Positions 1-5,249 of a DNA stretch of 5,249 bases are shown here, in pieces; position 1 is the stretch's first letter; the number at the start of each line of letters is the position of its first letter. The notes beneath the pieces are model-generated. The model was not told where the DNA came from. It saw only the letters and a list, made by a program, of their open reading frames with translations, and did not search any database. The position numbers and the translations under genes were made by a program. This stretch comes from Ilumatobacteraceae bacterium. GTDB lineage: Bacteria; Actinomycetota; Acidimicrobiia; Acidimicrobiales; Ilumatobacteraceae. The DNA lies in the NCBI GenBank assembly GCA_007122945.1, contig SKSP01000090.1:1-5249 (forward strand), written 5' to 3'.

Positions 1-320
1 GCCAGCCGGGTCTTGCCGGTTCCCGCAGCACCGGTCACGCACACCCGCCGGTTCATGTCGAGCGACTCGAGCGCCGTCACCTGTTGGTCACAGATCACCT
101 CGAGTCGCATCCGGGCGAGGCGCGCTCGGGCCTCGGCTTCGAACCGGAACTCACAGTTCGGCCGGAGCAGGTCGATCACCTTCTGCAGCCCGAACTCGCC
201 GAGCGGGTGCTGCCCGAACCGGCGGGTCACCAACCGCTCGACGGCGTCGAGGCACCCCTCGAGGTCGCCGAACGTGAGGATCTGGGTGCGGTCGACCTCG
301 GTCGGCACCAGCGTCCCCAT
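1..320 (-). CDS. P-loop ATPase / NERD-helicase-like protein, 5' part only
   Basis: This gene reads leftward from ATG at 320-318 and leaves the window after about 106 codons. The visible protein begins MGTLVPTEVDRTQILTFGDL and has a Walker A motif, GAAGTGKT, at residues 97-104. Just before it is a CDQQ...L...R.VCVTG stretch, the usual lead-in to the P-loop in NERD-associated superfamily 1 helicases and DUF2075-type ATPases. Those proteins normally have a nuclease-related (NERD) domain of roughly 150-200 residues in front. Here the same frame meets a stop at 455-453 and has no ATG, GTG or TTG between that stop and 320, so no such domain is encoded in frame. The gene diverges from hipBA and could share its control region. 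No strong ribosome site precedes the start. The P-loop is clear; the family name is an inference, because everything downstream of Walker A is outside the window. Confidence 0.66.
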   Translation of the reverse strand, partial: MGTLVPTEVDRTQILTFGDLEGCLDAVERLVTRRFGQHPLGEFGLQKVIDLLRPNCEFRFEAEARARLARMRLEVICDQQVTALESLDMNRRVCVTGAAGTGKTRL

Positions 321-429
321 GGTCGAGGAGTTTGGCCGATCGGCGAACGCCTGCGGGGAAGTCGCTCGCCTGCACGACGGAGATCGAGCGTCGCGCCCGG
401 CGTGTGATCGCTGGTGATGCCAGCAGCGA

Positions 430-530
430 GAGTTTGGACTCGACAGTATTGTCTATCCACGACTGGTGGCGAGCCACAGACGATATTGTCGACTGTCGCG
501 CTATAGTCCGACTCATACACTATTGTCCAC
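430..530. promoter_or_regulatory. hipBA operator/promoter region with four TATTGTC-like repeats
   Basis: This relatively AT-rich patch in the 229-base divergent gap carries four related elements on the plus strand. They are GACAGTATTGTC (442-453), GACGATATTGTC (479-490), a weaker CTATAGTC (501-508) and CACTATTGTC (518-527). The first two are dyads with GAC...GTC ends. Their right ends are spaced 37, 18 and 19 bases apart. A possible -10, TACACT (516-521), has a poor -35-like CTGTCG (493-498) at 17-base spacing, so repressor bound to the last sites would cover the promoter. HipB of Escherichia coli binds several operators upstream of its own operon, so autoregulation by the product of the next gene is the natural reading. 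The repeats are seen directly; their role as HipB sites is inferred. Confidence 0.55.
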
Positions 531-539
531 CTCAGCGGC

Positions 540-545
540 GAGGAG
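540..545 (+). promoter_or_regulatory. ribosome binding site of hipB
   Basis: GAGGAG lies four bases before ATG 550. It decides the start of hipB: the same frame is open back to a GTG at 466, but that start would run through the operator repeats and has no such site. Confidence 0.7.
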
Positions 546-549
546 CCTC

Positions 550-783
550 ATGAGCGGTTCCAGGTACGTGATCCGATCGGGCAGCGATTTCGGACGCGCC
601 ATCGCCGAGCTCCGTCGACGCCGCGGGATGAACCAGGAGCAGGCGGCCGAGCTCACCGGCCTGACCAAGGCCTACATCTCCAAGATCGAGTCCGGGCGCA
701 CCTCGTCGCTGCTCGAGCACGAGCTCCGCATCCTCCGTCGCCTCGGCGCCACGGTCACCGTGGAACTCGACGATGCGCCATGA
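550..783 (+). CDS. hipB: HipB-like antitoxin, XRE-family DNA-binding protein
   Basis: The product is 77 residues. It is almost entirely one XRE/Cro-type helix-turn-helix domain (about residues 14-68), with the characteristic stretch MNQEQAAELTGLTKAYISKI at 27-46 followed by ESGR. A short acidic tail (VELDDAP) ends the protein. By family knowledge, HipB dimers bind operator DNA upstream of their operon, hold the HipA kinase inactive and repress both genes. The stop codon overlaps the hipA start as ATGA, indicating translational coupling. ATG 550 is chosen because of the GAGGAG site just before it. The repeats at 442-527 are its probable targets. The length is a little under the 88 residues of E. 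coli HipB. The HTH family is certain; the antitoxin role rests on the adjacent hipA. Confidence 0.88.
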   Translation: MSGSRYVIRSGSDFGRAIAELRRRRGMNQEQAAELTGLTKAYISKIESGRTSSLLEHELRILRRLGATVTVELDDAP

Positions 784-2018
784 GCACAGCTGAGCCGCTC
801 GTCGCCTGGCTGCACGGCGTCCCCGTCGCCGTCGTCACCGCCGACACCGACGACGGCGGCAACGTCGCGCTGCGCTACACCGACGACGCGTTCGACCGGT
901 GGAACCTCAACGAGCCGGTGCTGTCGTGCTCGCTGCCGCTGCGCAGCGGCAAGCTCGACGCGACGGCCTTCGTGGACGGCCTGCTGCCCGAAGGTGACGT
1001 TCGACGATCTCTCGCCGAACGACGCCGCATCGCCGCCCACGACCTGTTCGGGTTCATCGGCAACTACGGCCGCGACATCGCCGGCGCCGTCCAGTTCCTC
1101 GAGCCCGATCGTCGACCGGACAGCCGCCTCGGCGCCGTCGAGACGCTGGACACCGCCGACCTCGAACGGCTCGTCGCCGAGCTGGACGACAATCCCCTCG
1201 CGATCGTCGAGGGATCCGAGCTCAGCCTCGCCGGCCTGCAGGACAAGATGCTGCTCGTCGCGCTCGACGGCGGCGGCTGGGGTCGGCCGCTCGGTGGGCG
1301 TCCGTCGACGCACATCCTCAAGCGCGACCATCCTCGCCATCAGGGCATCGTGCACGCCGAGCACGATGCGCTCGCGCTCGCACGCCACGCCGGGCTGACG
1401 ACCATCTCAGCCCACGTCGAAAGGTTCGGGGAGCACGACTGCCTCGTCGTCGAACGGTACGACCGGGTGCTCGAACGCGGTCAGGTGGTGGCTCGCATCC
1501 ACCAGGAAGACGCCTGCCAGGCACTCGGGCTGCCGGCCACGCGCAAGTACGAGATCCGACACGACGGCGGCGGACCCGAGTTCTCCCAGATCGCCCGGCT
1601 GCTGGACCGCCACGCACGCGACCCGCTGCACGAACTCGACCGGCTCGCCGCCGTGGCGACGTTCACCGCCCTCATCGGCAACGCCGACGCCCACGGCAAG
1701 AACCTCGCGCTGTTGCTCGCCGACGGCCACGCCGAGCTCGCCCCCCTGTACGACACCGTGCCCACCGTGCTCTGGCCGGCCCTGGCCACCGACGCAGCGA
1801 TGACGATCGGGGGGCTGGTGTCACTGTCGGGGATCTCGATCGGCGTCATCGAGGCCGAAGCACGGGCGTGGCGGCACAGCCCGCGGCGCGCCCGCGGCGC
1901 AGCCATCCGGTGTGCGGAGCTGCTCGACGACGCGCTCGACCACGACGTGATCGACCCCGACAGCCGCCTCGCCGCCCACGTCCGCGATGCTGTCGCCCGC
2001 TTCCTCGCGACCCGCTGA
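780..2018 (+). CDS. hipA: HipA-family serine/threonine kinase toxin
   Basis: The product is 412 residues, close to the usual 420-440 of HipA. An N-terminal subdomain (about 8-105) ends in the typical GFIGNYGRDIAGAVQF block at 91-106. The kinase domain follows. S149 in ELSLAGLQDK (147-156) matches the Ser150 autophosphorylation site and Gly-rich loop of E. coli HipA. K176 in HILK is the likely ATP-binding lysine. Other family blocks are VERYDR (224-229) and RIHQEDACQALG (239-250). The catalytic loop NADAHGKN (301-308) supplies D303 and N308, and LAPLYD (320-325) supplies the metal-binding D325. In the family, HipA phosphorylates glutamyl-tRNA synthetase or another aminoacyl-tRNA synthetase, stopping translation and inducing dormancy; the target of this copy cannot be read from sequence. 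All key kinase residues are present, so it appears active. It starts at the ATGA overlap with hipB. Confidence 0.93.
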   Translation: MSTAEPLVAWLHGVPVAVVTADTDDGGNVALRYTDDAFDRWNLNEPVLSCSLPLRSGKLDATAFVDGLLPEGDVRRSLAERRRIAAHDLFGFIGNYGRDIAGAVQFLEPDRRPDSRLGAVETLDTADLERLVAELDDNPLAIVEGSELSLAGLQDKMLLVALDGGGWGRPLGGRPSTHILKRDHPRHQGIVHAEHDALALARHAGLTTISAHVERFGEHDCLVVERYDRVLERGQVVARIHQEDACQALGLPATRKYEIRHDGGGPEFSQIARLLDRHARDPLHELDRLAAVATFTALIGNADAHGKNLALLLADGHAELAPLYDTVPTVLWPALATDAAMTIGGLVSLSGISIGVIEAEARAWRHSPRRARGAAIRCAELLDDALDHDVIDPDSRLAAHVRDAVARFLATR

Positions 2019-2043
2019 GGCGGAGGACGAACCCGACGACCGG

Positions 2044-2074
2044 CGTCGGAGTCGTTCTACGAAGCTCCGCGACG
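2044..2074 (+). terminator. possible hairpin downstream of hipA
   Basis: CGTCGGAGTCGT (2044-2055) can pair with ACGA (2059-2062), CTCCG (2065-2069) and ACG (2072-2074) around a TCT loop, leaving two 2-base bulges on the right arm. It starts 25 bases after the hipA stop, in the 114-base gap before recQ, where a terminator would be expected. No T-run follows, so it is not a classical intrinsic terminator. Chance pairing is quite possible in DNA this GC-rich. Confidence 0.28.
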
Positions 2075-2132
2075 GCTGAGCGTCCCGTGCAGCTGTAGGG
2101 CCGCTGTCACAGCCCCCTGTCATCATGGACGC

Positions 2133-4205
2133 ATGGCGGACAGCGACCAGCTCCTCGAGACGCTCCGGACGCTGACCGCGCGTCCGGACGCCGAGTTCCG
2201 GAGCGGTCAGCGTGAAGCCGTCGAAGCCCTCGTCGAACAGCGGGCGCGGGTGCTCGTCGTGCAGCGGACGGGGTGGGGCAAGAGCGCGGTCTACTTCTTG
2301 TCGACGCACCTCCTCCGCGAACAAGGTCTCGGGCCGACGCTGCTGATCTCGCCGCTGCTGGCCCTGATGCGCAACCAGATCGAGGCCGCCGAACGGCTGG
2401 GGCTCCGCAGCGAGACCATCAACAGCGCGTCCGCCACCACGATCGCCGAGCTCGAGGCGAAGCTCCGACGCGACGAGGTCGACCTCCTCCTCGTGTCACC
2501 GGAGCGTCTCGCCAACCCCGAGTTCGGCAACACGATCATGCCGCTCGTGGGGCGCCGACCCGGGCTCATCGTGATCGACGAGGTGCACTGCATCTCCGAC
2601 TGGGGGCACGACTTCCGGCCCGACTACCGGCGCATCGGGCGGATGATCGACCGGCTCGCCGGAACCCGGGTGCCGATCCTCGGCTGCACCGCGACGGCGA
2701 ACGACCGCGTGGTCGCGGACGTCGTCGAGCAACTCGGCGCCGAGCTCACGACCTTCCGCGGTCCGCTCCGCCGCGACGGGCTCGCGCTCCGCTCCATCCG
2801 CCTCGACCGCCAGGCCGAACGTCTCGCCTGGCTCGCCGAAGCGCTGCCCCAGCTGGACGGGTCCGGCATCGTGTACTGCCTCACCGTCCGCGATGTCGAG
2901 ACCGTGGCGGCGTGGCTGACGAGTCGGGGGATCGCCGTCGAGCCGTACTTCGGGTCGCTCGACGCCGAGCGACGGCTGGACGCCGAGCACAAGCTCCGGA
3001 CCAACCAGATCAAGGCGCTGGTCGCCACGACCGCGCTCGGGATGGGCTACGACAAGCCCGACCTGAGCTTCGTGATCCACTTCCAGTCGCCCGGGTCGCC
3101 GGTCGCCTACTACCAGCAGGTGGGGCGCGCCGGCCGGGCGATCGAGACGAGCCAGGGAGTCCTCCTCCAGGGCCTCGAGGACCGCCAGATCCAGGACCAC
3201 TTCATCGAGAGCGCGTTCGCGGAACAACCCGTCGTCGAGGAGATCGTCCGGGCGTTCGACGCGTTCGACGGACCGGTGCCCATGGGCGTCGTCCAGAGCG
3301 CGGTCAACGTGAAGCGCGGCGTGTTGGACCTGGTGCTGAAGCAGCTCGACGTGGACGGTGTGCTCGACCGGGTCAGGGGCACCGTGTACGAGCGCACTTC
3401 GGTGCCGTGGTCGTACCCGGCCGAGCGCGTCGCCGAGATCACCGCAGCGCGGCGTGCGGAGCAACGGTCCATGGTCGAGTACCTCGGCACGAGCGAGTGC
3501 CGCATGCGGTTCCTCGCCAACCTGCTCGACGATCCCGCTGATCACCCGTGCGGCGTCTGCGACAACTGCACCGGGGGCCACGACGTGCCCGACCTGCCCA
3601 CCGCGCTCGTGGCCGACGCCGAACGCTTCGTGAAGAAGCAGCCGATCACCCTCACGCCGAGGAAGATGTTCCTCGACCCCGCGTCGGAGACCCAGCGGCG
3701 GATCCCGTCGGGCGAGCTCGTCGGGGAAGGGCGCGTGCTCGCCATCTGGGGTGACTCCGGGTGGGGCCGACTCGTCCGGGACGGCCGACAGCAGACCGGA
3801 CGGTTCGACGACCGCCTCGTCGACGCGCTCGTCGAGATGATCCAGGAGTGGGCACCCGAACCGGCGCCGGGGTGGGTGACCGCCGTGCCGTCCCTGCGCC
3901 AACCCGACCTGGTGCCCGGCGTCGCCGAGCAGGTCGCGGCGCGCCTCGGGCTGCCGTACGACGCCGTGCTGACGAAGGTGGTCGAGCGACCACCCCAGAC
4001 GACGCAGCAGAACTCCGCCCACCAGCAACACAACGTCGAGGGAGCCTTCGAGGTCACGAGTACGGCTCGCGCGGCACCGGTGCTGCTGATCGACGATCTC
4101 GTCGACTCGACGTGGACCATCACCGAGGTCGGCCGTCAGCTCCGCCGGGCCGGCACGACACAGGTCCACCCCGTGGCGCTCGCCTCCGCGTCCGGACGGA
4201 CGTGA
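2133..4205 (+). CDS. recQ: RecQ-family ATP-dependent DNA helicase with C-terminal phosphoribosyltransferase-like domain
   Basis: This 690-residue protein is a superfamily 2 3'-5' helicase of the RecQ type, which unwinds DNA in recombination and repair. Motif 0 is FRSGQREAV (22-30) and Walker A is TGWGKS (46-51). Walker B is DEVH (149-152; DEAH is commoner), followed by the aromatic-rich loop WGHDFRPDYRRI (157-168). Motif III is TATAN (186-190) and motif VI is QVGRAGR (329-335). After a winged-helix-like stretch (about 370-425) come four probable zinc ligands, C456, C473, C476 and C479 (CGVCDNC). The C-terminus (about 570-690) resembles a ComFC-type phosphoribosyltransferase. It has ERPPQTTQQNSAHQQHN (618-634) and the PRPP-loop-like VLLIDDLVDSTWT (650-662). 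I know this layout from actinobacterial RecQ proteins; the role of the transferase-like part is unknown. No Shine-Dalgarno site is evident before ATG 2133. It lies between two TA operons but has its own gaps on both sides. Confidence 0.92.
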   Translation: MADSDQLLETLRTLTARPDAEFRSGQREAVEALVEQRARVLVVQRTGWGKSAVYFLSTHLLREQGLGPTLLISPLLALMRNQIEAAERLGLRSETINSASATTIAELEAKLRRDEVDLLLVSPERLANPEFGNTIMPLVGRRPGLIVIDEVHCISDWGHDFRPDYRRIGRMIDRLAGTRVPILGCTATANDRVVADVVEQLGAELTTFRGPLRRDGLALRSIRLDRQAERLAWLAEALPQLDGSGIVYCLTVRDVETVAAWLTSRGIAVEPYFGSLDAERRLDAEHKLRTNQIKALVATTALGMGYDKPDLSFVIHFQSPGSPVAYYQQVGRAGRAIETSQGVLLQGLEDRQIQDHFIESAFAEQPVVEEIVRAFDAFDGPVPMGVVQSAVNVKRGVLDLVLKQLDVDGVLDRVRGTVYERTSVPWSYPAERVAEITAARRAEQRSMVEYLGTSECRMRFLANLLDDPADHPCGVCDNCTGGHDVPDLPTALVADAERFVKKQPITLTPRKMFLDPASETQRRIPSGELVGEGRVLAIWGDSGWGRLVRDGRQQTGRFDDRLVDALVEMIQEWAPEPAPGWVTAVPSLRQPDLVPGVAEQVAARLGLPYDAVLTKVVERPPQTTQQNSAHQQHNVEGAFEVTSTARAAPVLLIDDLVDSTWTITEVGRQLRRAGTTQVHPVALASASGRT

Positions 4206-4265
4206 AGCCGTCTCACCCGGCAGCACCAGCGCTGATCCAACCGTGCACCATTGACGAACCCCGTC

Positions 4266-4289
4266 GAGTCATACTTGACGGTATGACTC
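4266..4289. promoter_or_regulatory. perfect inverted repeat over the vapB promoter and start codon (probable operator)
   Basis: GAGTCATAC (4266-4274) and GTATGACTC (4281-4289) are perfect 9-bp inverted arms around TTGACG. The right arm contains the antitoxin's ATG (4283-4285). The left arm overlaps CATACT (4270-4275), a -10-like hexamer placed seven bases before the ATG, as expected for a leaderless transcript. A second TTGACG at 4251-4256 would be a -35 but sits only 13 bases from that -10, so the exact promoter is unsure. VapB/AbrB antitoxins commonly bind such dyads with VapC to repress their own operon. The palindrome is seen; the regulator is inferred. Confidence 0.65.
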
Positions 4290-4513
4290 ACCGTGTCGGC
4301 GCCAAGGGTCAGGTCGTCATCCCCAAAGAGCTCCGTGAGGAGTTGGGGATCGAGCCCGGCGACGAGGTCAGCTTCTGGCGCCACGACGACCATCTGGCAG
4401 TCCGTCCGGCGAGACATCGCCGACCGCTGCGTGGCAGGTTCGAAGGCACACAGCTCGTCGAGGTCTTGACCGCCGAACGCGAATCCGACCGTCGGCGCGA
4501 GTCGACGCGATGA
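4283..4513 (+). CDS. vapB: VapB-like antitoxin, AbrB/MazE-type DNA-binding protein
   Basis: The product is 76 residues. Residues 3-46 form a SpoVT/AbrB swapped-hairpin domain, recognised by VGAKGQVVIPKELREELGIE (5-24), then PGDEVSFW and LAVRP. The tail (about 50-76), GRFEGTQLVEVLTAERESDR and following, is charged and would wrap around the toxin, as in VapB proteins. By family knowledge it neutralises the neighbouring VapC and, with it, represses the operon. The stop overlaps the vapC start as ATGA. The start at 4283 is chosen because the AbrB motif begins directly after it. The frame stays open far upstream, but only as a shadow within recQ. No Shine-Dalgarno site is seen, which fits a leaderless message. 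AbrB-type antitoxins also pair with MazF; the PIN toxin next door points to VapB. Confidence 0.88.
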   Translation: MTHRVGAKGQVVIPKELREELGIEPGDEVSFWRHDDHLAVRPARHRRPLRGRFEGTQLVEVLTAERESDRRRESTR

Positions 4514-4902
4514 CTGCAGTCCTCGACTCGTGGGCCGTGCTCAGGTATCTCGAGAACTCGGAACCGGCCGCGTCGGTCGTCGCCGAACTGTTCGACACCG
4601 AGCGACCGCTGATGTCGTGGATCAACCTCGGCGAGGTCCACTACGTCGTCCGGCGCTCGAAGGGCGAGCACGACGCGATGGAGACCGTGCGCGACCTACG
4701 CGACGTGCTCGACGTCCGTCTTCCAGACGAACGGCTGGTGCTCGATGCCGCTCGTCTCAAGGCCGACCACCCGATGGCGTACGCCGACGCCTTCGGCGCG
4801 GCGCTGGCGATCTCCGAGGGAGCGACGCTGTGGACAGGTGGTCCCGAGTTGCTCGTGGCGGGGGCGCCCTGGAGCTGGCACGACCTCCGCTCGCCCACCT
4901 GA
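4510..4902 (+). CDS. vapC: VapC-like toxin, PIN-domain ribonuclease
   Basis: The product is 130 residues, the normal size for a single PIN domain. The acidic metal-binding residues are D6 in AVLDSWAVL, E42 in NLGEVHYVV and D93 in MAYADAFGAALA. The region DAARLKADHPMAYADAF (79-95) is very typical of VapC. In the family these Mg-dependent nucleases cut tRNA or rRNA and halt growth until bound by VapB. At the fourth acidic position, usually the D of TGDPE, this protein has TGGPE (109-113) with G111. That could weaken catalysis, although this position is the least conserved of the four and E113 is nearby. The gene is coupled to vapB by the ATGA overlap and has no other promoter visible. Its identity is firm; whether it is an active nuclease is open. 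Confidence 0.9.
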   Translation: MTAVLDSWAVLRYLENSEPAASVVAELFDTERPLMSWINLGEVHYVVRRSKGEHDAMETVRDLRDVLDVRLPDERLVLDAARLKADHPMAYADAFGAALAISEGATLWTGGPELLVAGAPWSWHDLRSPT

Positions 4903-4936
4903 CGGGCAGGCTCGAGTCGGGCGCTGTCGACATCTC

Positions 4937-4967
4937 TTGACTTCACGTGAACTTCAAGTCGTACGGT
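4937..4967 (+). promoter_or_regulatory. MerR-type promoter with 19-bp spacer and internal dyad
   Basis: A -35 TTGACT (4937-4942) and a -10 TACGGT (4962-4967) are separated by 19 bases. The -10 is seven bases before ATG 4975, which suggests a leaderless transcript. The span 4939-4960 is an imperfect dyad, GACTTcAcGTg/aACtTcAAGTC, with 8 of 11 pairs matching. Overlong 19-20 bp spacers holding a dyad are the hallmark of promoters switched on by MerR-family proteins, which twist the DNA to realign the two hexamers. No MerR gene lies in the window. Confidence 0.6.
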
Positions 4968-4974
4968 CACTCGC

Positions 4975-5249
4975 ATGACCACCACGACGACCATCCTCCG
5001 CACCTCACCGGCACTCGACCATGTGCTCGACGCCGAGCTGGCGTACTCGCCCAGCTTCCGCAAGCACTACAGCAGCCACCTCGCCATGGCGCTCGTGGCG
5101 CTCCACCAGCTCGGCGCACCGCCCGACGCGCTCGACTCGACGCTCGACGCCCACGCCCGGAACGAGCTCGAGCCGCGCGACGACCGCGACGTGCTGAACC
5201 AGCGCATCGCCGAGGTGACCCGCGACGGGATCGCCGCCACGGTGCGAGC
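4975..5249 (+). CDS. questin oxidase-like (DUF4243) protein, 5' part only
   Basis: The gene starts at ATG 4975 and runs off the right edge after about 91 codons with no stop. The product begins MTTTTTILRTSPALDHVLDA. The recognisable block is FRKHYSSHLAMALVALHQLG (28-47), followed by APPDAL. This matches the N-terminal signature of questin oxidase-like proteins, in which a histidine-containing segment precedes an 'MA..AL..LGA' helix. Fungal members carry out a Baeyer-Villiger-type oxidation of an anthraquinone. Bacterial members are widespread and mostly uncharacterised, so no substrate can be given. The gene has its own promoter with MerR-like features and is separate from vapBC by 72 bases. 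Only about a quarter of a typical protein is visible, so the family call is moderate, resting on the motif and its position near the N-terminus. Confidence 0.55.
   Translation, partial: MTTTTTILRTSPALDHVLDAELAYSPSFRKHYSSHLAMALVALHQLGAPPDALDSTLDAHARNELEPRDDRDVLNQRIAEVTRDGIAATVR

Noticed and set aside
430..530. Repeats considered as a small CRISPR array
   Set aside because: Copies are only about 8-12 bases, imperfect and irregularly spaced, with no uniform spacers. Operator sites fit better.
466..549. GTG start 28 codons upstream for hipB
   Set aside because: It would translate through the operator repeats and gives no domain-like sequence. ATG 550 has GAGGAG at the right distance.
672..1388. 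Minus-strand open frame (238 codons) opposite hipB/hipA
   Set aside because: It is a shadow of hipA, whose kinase motifs are all intact on the plus strand. No family motif or plausible start site was seen.
2273..3541. Second plus-strand frame (422 codons) inside recQ
   Set aside because: Its product is an arginine-rich, motif-free sequence out of frame with recQ, typical of a shifted reading of GC-rich codons.
2496..4226. Long minus-strand open frame (576 codons) opposite recQ
   Set aside because: It lies antisense to a gene with complete helicase motifs. Its translation is low-complexity, rich in Arg, Glu, His and Val, with no recognisable domain. Long antisense frames are expected in GC-rich coding DNA.
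3761..4282. Upstream extension of the vapB frame into recQ
   Set aside because: The extension gives an Arg/Pro-rich peptide unlike any antitoxin. The AbrB motif starts immediately after ATG 4283, where promoter and operator signals lie.
4942..4951. Perfect palindrome TTCACGTGAA considered as a separate operator
   Set aside because: It is centred three bases off the longer dyad 4939-4960, which better explains the 19-bp promoter spacer. It is probably a by-product of that overlapping symmetry, though I cannot exclude its own use.

Overview
The window is GC-rich DNA of actinobacterial character. Coding regions favour G or C at third codon positions, genes overlap as ATGA, and at least two promoters look leaderless. 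The RecQ protein has the domain order I associate with Actinobacteria. Acidimicrobiia-like organisms are possible, but I cannot fix the genus from sequence alone.

Layout. At the left edge, on the minus strand, is the 5' part of a gene for a P-loop ATPase/helicase-like protein (1-320), cut by the window edge. A divergent, comparatively AT-rich intergenic region (321-549) follows, carrying a series of TATTGTC-type repeats. It leads into a plus-strand hipB-hipA toxin-antitoxin operon (550-2018, ATGA overlap). After a 114-base gap with a possible hairpin comes a large RecQ-family DNA helicase with a C-terminal phosphoribosyltransferase-like domain (2133-4205). Next is a second, unrelated toxin-antitoxin pair, an AbrB-type antitoxin and a PIN-domain VapC toxin (4283-4902, again ATGA overlap). 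Its start codon lies inside a perfect 9-bp inverted repeat. At the right edge, a gene resembling the questin oxidase (DUF4243) family begins (4975 onward). It sits behind a promoter with the 19-bp spacer and dyad typical of MerR-family control.

How the genes relate. The two TA modules are self-contained, translationally coupled operons, each with a plausible autoregulatory site in front. They bracket the RecQ gene, and another helicase-like gene lies beside hipBA, so the stretch looks like an accessory or stability region next to DNA-repair functions. Any functional link between the TA modules and the helicases is inference. I see no RNA gene, CRISPR array, transposase or obvious attachment site. 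I do not see clear evidence of a wholly new system. The most unusual items are the regulatory sites, the altered fourth acidic position in VapC, and the ATPase gene that seems to lack an N-terminal nuclease domain.
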